From the NCBI GenBank assembly GCA_003517965.1, contig DOZO01000077.1, positions 3,977 through 27,488 on the forward strand: a stretch of DNA of 23,512 bases, given 5' to 3'. The stretch is from Desulfobulbaceae bacterium. GTDB lineage: Bacteria; Desulfobacterota; Desulfobulbia; Desulfobulbales; Desulfurivibrionaceae. Below are positions 21,525 to 23,512 of the stretch, one piece after another. The notes below the pieces were generated by a model that did no database searches, was not told the origin of the DNA, and was given only the letters and a program-made list of their open reading frames with translations. Every line of letters starts with the position of its first letter. Positions within the stretch are counted from its first letter, which is position 1. The translations under genes were made by a program, and so were the position numbers.

Positions 21525-21601
21525 TGGTGGGCCTACCTGGATTCGAACCAGGAACCGACCGGTTATGAGCCGGTGGCTCTATCCAGTTGAGCTATAGGCC
21601 C
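21525..21601 (-). tRNA. tRNA with CAU anticodon (elongator Met, or Ile2)
   Basis: The cloverleaf is clear on the minus strand: acceptor GGGCCTA pairs with TAGGCCC, D stem GCTC/GAGC, anticodon stem ACCGG/CCGGT around the loop CTCATAA (anticodon CAT), T arm CCTGG-TTCGAAT-CCAGG, discriminator A and an encoded CCA (21527-21525). The absence of an initiator-type mismatch at the first pair and of three G-C pairs in the anticodon stem next to the loop rules out initiator tRNA. A CAU anticodon can also belong to tRNA-Ile2, where C34 becomes lysidine; sequence alone does not settle that here. Confidence 0.95.
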
Positions 21602-21628
21602 TTATCTGTAAGAAAGAATGAATCAAAT

Positions 21629-21656
21629 AAAATAGCCGATACTTCCAGTTTGTCAA
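21629..21656 (-). promoter_or_regulatory. tRNA promoter
   Basis: Minus strand perfect -35 TTGACA (21656-21651), 16 nt, -10 TATTTT (21634-21629), about 27 bp before the tRNA 5' end. Confidence 0.65.
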
Positions 21657-21704
21657 TACTATTTATGGCCGATGCACGGACCGCGACCCTTATGGCCTTA
21701 ATAA

Positions 21705-21733
21705 TTGACAAATACAGCACTCACGGCTATCAG
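21705..21733 (+). promoter_or_regulatory. Promoter of the phosphotransferase-DOMON pair
   Basis: TTGACA (21705-21710), 17 nt, TATCAG (21728-21733). The start codon lies about 60 bp downstream. It is divergent from the tRNA promoter, with about 50 bp between the two -35 boxes. Confidence 0.55.
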
Positions 21734-21795
21734 TTAGCCTGACTTTTGGACATATCAGTGAAAAATATCTATCCCCTGAACATGGTTTAAATTGC

Positions 21796-22947
21796 ATGAC
21801 CGATCCTGCCGCCATTGCCCGACATTTCGCTTTTTCTGGGGAAATTTTATCCGTAAGCGAATACGGCACCGGCAATATGAACGACACCTATCTGGTGCGG
21901 GTCAGAGAAGGTCAAGGCATTCGCAGCTTTGCACCCGGAGGGTATAAGTTTCGTTTGAGCAGGCAAGCTGCTCAACTCAGCTTTATCCTGCAACGCCTGA
22001 ACCCCCAGGTGTTCCCGCAGCCTGCGCTGATCATGCATAACCTGCGGGTTCTCGACCGGCATGTTCGCCCTAAGCTGCTGGCAAATTCGAACCGACGCTG
22101 GGAATTGCCGACTATCATCTCCGCTCGAACCGGCGCTGATTATTACTTGGATCAAAAGGGGGCCTTCTGGCGGGCTCAGTCTTTTGTTGCTGATACCGAG
22201 AGCTTCGATATCATCGCCAGCGAAGCTCAAGCCGAAGAGGCTGGCCGAGCCCTTGGTTTTTTTCATGCCTTGATCCATGACCTGCCAGCTCATCTGTTGC
22301 ACGACACCCTGCCTGGCTTTCATGTCACGCCCGGTTATCTCGCCCAATATGCCGAACTCGCCACCGCGCCTCCCCGGCCAGATTTATCGGCAGAGGCACT
22401 TTTTTGTCATCGGTTCATTGCCGAGAGACAAGAGACGGGAGGGCTGCTTGAAGCCGCATGTCGACGGGGTGAGTTACTGGTCTGCCCGATTCATGGCGAT
22501 CCCAAGCTGGCCAATATCCTTTTTGCCCGCGATACCGGCGAGGCGATTAGCCTGATTGACCTGGATACTGTCAAGCCTGGCCTGCTGCATTATGATATCG
22601 GCGACTGCCTCCGTTCCTGCTGCAATCTGGGTGGCGAAGATGCGCTCGTCAGCGAGGTCTCGTTTGATCTTGCATACTGCGCGGCGATTCTGCGGGGATA
22701 CCTGCCCCAGGTCGCTTCGTTTTTTTCCGATCCGGACTATCACTATCTCTATGACGCTGTCCGTCTCATCGCCTTTGAGTTGGGGCTGCGTTTTTTTAGC
22801 GACCATCTGGCTGGGGATCTGTGTTTCAAGGTCAGGAGACCGGATCATAACCTGCAGCGCGCCATGGTTCAGTTTGCCCTCTGTCGGAGCATCGAGGCGC
22901 AGGAAAAGGAGATCAGAAAAATAGCCGAGGATTTCCAGGAATCATGA
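21796..22947 (+). CDS. Phosphotransferase of the aminoglycoside-phosphotransferase / choline-kinase fold
   Basis: 383 residues with a small-molecule kinase fold. The N-terminal lobe starts with a glycine-rich strand (EYGTGNMNDTYLV) and a K in KFRLSRQ that may contact ATP. The catalytic loop is IHGDPKLANILF (H233, D235, N240; the Brenner motif HGDxxxxNxL), and LIDLDTV (about 253-259) takes the DFG-like metal-binding place. FFHALIHDLP and the helical C-lobe fit the same family, which includes N-acetylhexosamine kinase and maltokinase-type sugar kinases. The substrate cannot be read from the sequence; sugar kinase is my best guess given the DOMON-like partner. No antibiotic-resistance role is implied. 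No good Shine-Dalgarno is seen. The stop overlaps the next start by four bases (ATGA). Confidence 0.82.
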   Translation: MTDPAAIARHFAFSGEILSVSEYGTGNMNDTYLVRVREGQGIRSFAPGGYKFRLSRQAAQLSFILQRLNPQVFPQPALIMHNLRVLDRHVRPKLLANSNRRWELPTIISARTGADYYLDQKGAFWRAQSFVADTESFDIIASEAQAEEAGRALGFFHALIHDLPAHLLHDTLPGFHVTPGYLAQYAELATAPPRPDLSAEALFCHRFIAERQETGGLLEAACRRGELLVCPIHGDPKLANILFARDTGEAISLIDLDTVKPGLLHYDIGDCLRSCCNLGGEDALVSEVSFDLAYCAAILRGYLPQVASFFSDPDYHYLYDAVRLIAFELGLRFFSDHLAGDLCFKVRRPDHNLQRAMVQFALCRSIEAQEKEIRKIAEDFQES

Positions 22948-23471
22948 CTGATTTCAGCCTCCACCCCTTTCCCGGCCAGGATTCCGGCGGCGTAATCATC
23001 CACGGAGCCATTGAGCGTACGCCTCACACCCTGCTGCTTTCCTTTTTCCTGCAAGGAAATATGGACGATATTGTCTTGCCGGCCGAAACGGTGCGGAAAC
23101 GGGGCGACAATCTCTGGCAAGCCACCTGCTTTGAGATGTTCTGGGCTGAAGAAGGACAGAAAAATTACCGGGAATTAAACCTTTCCCCGAACGGGGATTG
23201 GAATGTCTACGCCTTTACTGATTACCGGACAGGAATGTGCCAGGAAGAGCGTATTGCCGAGCCGCTTGTCAAAATAAAACATACGGCGGAGGGCTTCTCT
23301 CTAACTGCTGAACTTGAGATAGGCAATCTCCATGCAGGTCAGACGCCCCTCCGGGTTGGGGTCAGTGCCGTTCTCAAGCATCGAGATGCTCGATTGGGCC
23401 ATTGGGCCCTTGTCCACTTGGGGAAAAATCCCGACTTCCATGAGCCTAAAGCCTTTCTCCTCCGGGTGTGA
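22944..23471 (+). CDS. DOMON-like / family 9-type carbohydrate-binding domain protein
   Basis: 175 residues with no signal peptide, made of a single beta-sandwich. Segments such as LLLSFFLQGNMDDIVLP, NLWQATCFEMFWAEEG, YRELNLSPNGDWNVYAF and HWALVHLGKNPDFHEP match the pattern of DOMON-like domain proteins, which resemble type 9 carbohydrate-binding modules. In secreted enzymes such domains bind haem or sugar; here it appears cytoplasmic. The ATG overlaps the phosphotransferase stop (ATGA), so the two are translationally coupled and probably act together. The function is unknown. The last 41 bases of the window hold nothing I can support. Confidence 0.8.
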   Translation: MTDFSLHPFPGQDSGGVIIHGAIERTPHTLLLSFFLQGNMDDIVLPAETVRKRGDNLWQATCFEMFWAEEGQKNYRELNLSPNGDWNVYAFTDYRTGMCQEERIAEPLVKIKHTAEGFSLTAELEIGNLHAGQTPLRVGVSAVLKHRDARLGHWALVHLGKNPDFHEPKAFLLRV

Positions 23472-23512
23472 TTTGCCCAGCTAACTCTCTAAAATGTAAA
23501 CGTTCAGCAGTG

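Noticed and set aside
1..23512. CRISPR array, prophage, integrase or insertion sequence
   Set aside because: No regularly spaced direct repeats, no transposase, integrase or phage structural gene seen on either strand.

Overview
The window looks like a chromosomal segment of a Gram-negative anaerobe or microaerophile, most likely a Desulfobacterota member near the Desulfobulbales. The signs are Feo iron uptake with an outer-membrane porin, a multiheme c-type cytochrome fused to a quinol-oxidase-like membrane domain, a fused IspDF, an AroD-AroE-AroA cluster, and a NIF3 / zinc-ribbon / RNase P RNA neighbourhood. Taxonomy is inferred from gene content only. I see no phage, integrase, transposase or CRISPR array.

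Region 1 (1-3540, all minus) is an iron-uptake block. Reading in the direction of transcription it holds feoA, an LbtU-like outer-membrane porin, a DUF2325 protein, and feoB, which runs off the left edge. feoA and feoB each have their own promoter. The two promoter regions are near copies over 77 nt, and the feoB leader carries a 30-nt relic of the 3' end of feoA, so the locus appears to have arisen by duplication and partial loss.

Region 2 (3641-7517, minus) is a two-gene respiratory operon. A 355-residue CydA-like membrane protein is followed, with a one-base overlap, by an 883-residue protein that joins a second CydA-like membrane domain to eight CXXCH haem c sites. There is no CydB. The two membrane proteins appear to keep different subsets of the canonical haem ligands. 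This is the strongest candidate for a little-described system here.

Region 3 (7421-13310) has a gene-poor AT-rich spacer of about 0.5 kb, a divergent dnaA with no dnaN beside it, hemG/hemY (protoporphyrinogen oxidase), a divergently transcribed flavodoxin-fold protein, cobO, and a J-domain protein with a type II secretion ATPase N-domain-like tail.

Region 4 (13427-19129) is core metabolism: pgi on plus, then aroA, aroE, aroD and ispDF on minus, the last four read in the order ispDF-aroD-aroE-aroA.

Region 5 (19246-21656, minus) carries RNase P RNA, a coiled-coil zinc-ribbon protein, a NIF3-family protein and a CAU-anticodon tRNA with its own promoter and terminator. Region 6 (21705-23471, plus) is a phosphotransferase gene overlapping a DOMON-like gene.

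A short interspersed repeat of about 65 bp, with arms near AAGAGCCGT / ACGGCTCTT, occurs three times between genes (about 9309, 13245 and 19173), with a possible half copy at 20522. Two copies appear to supply the stop codon of the adjacent gene.
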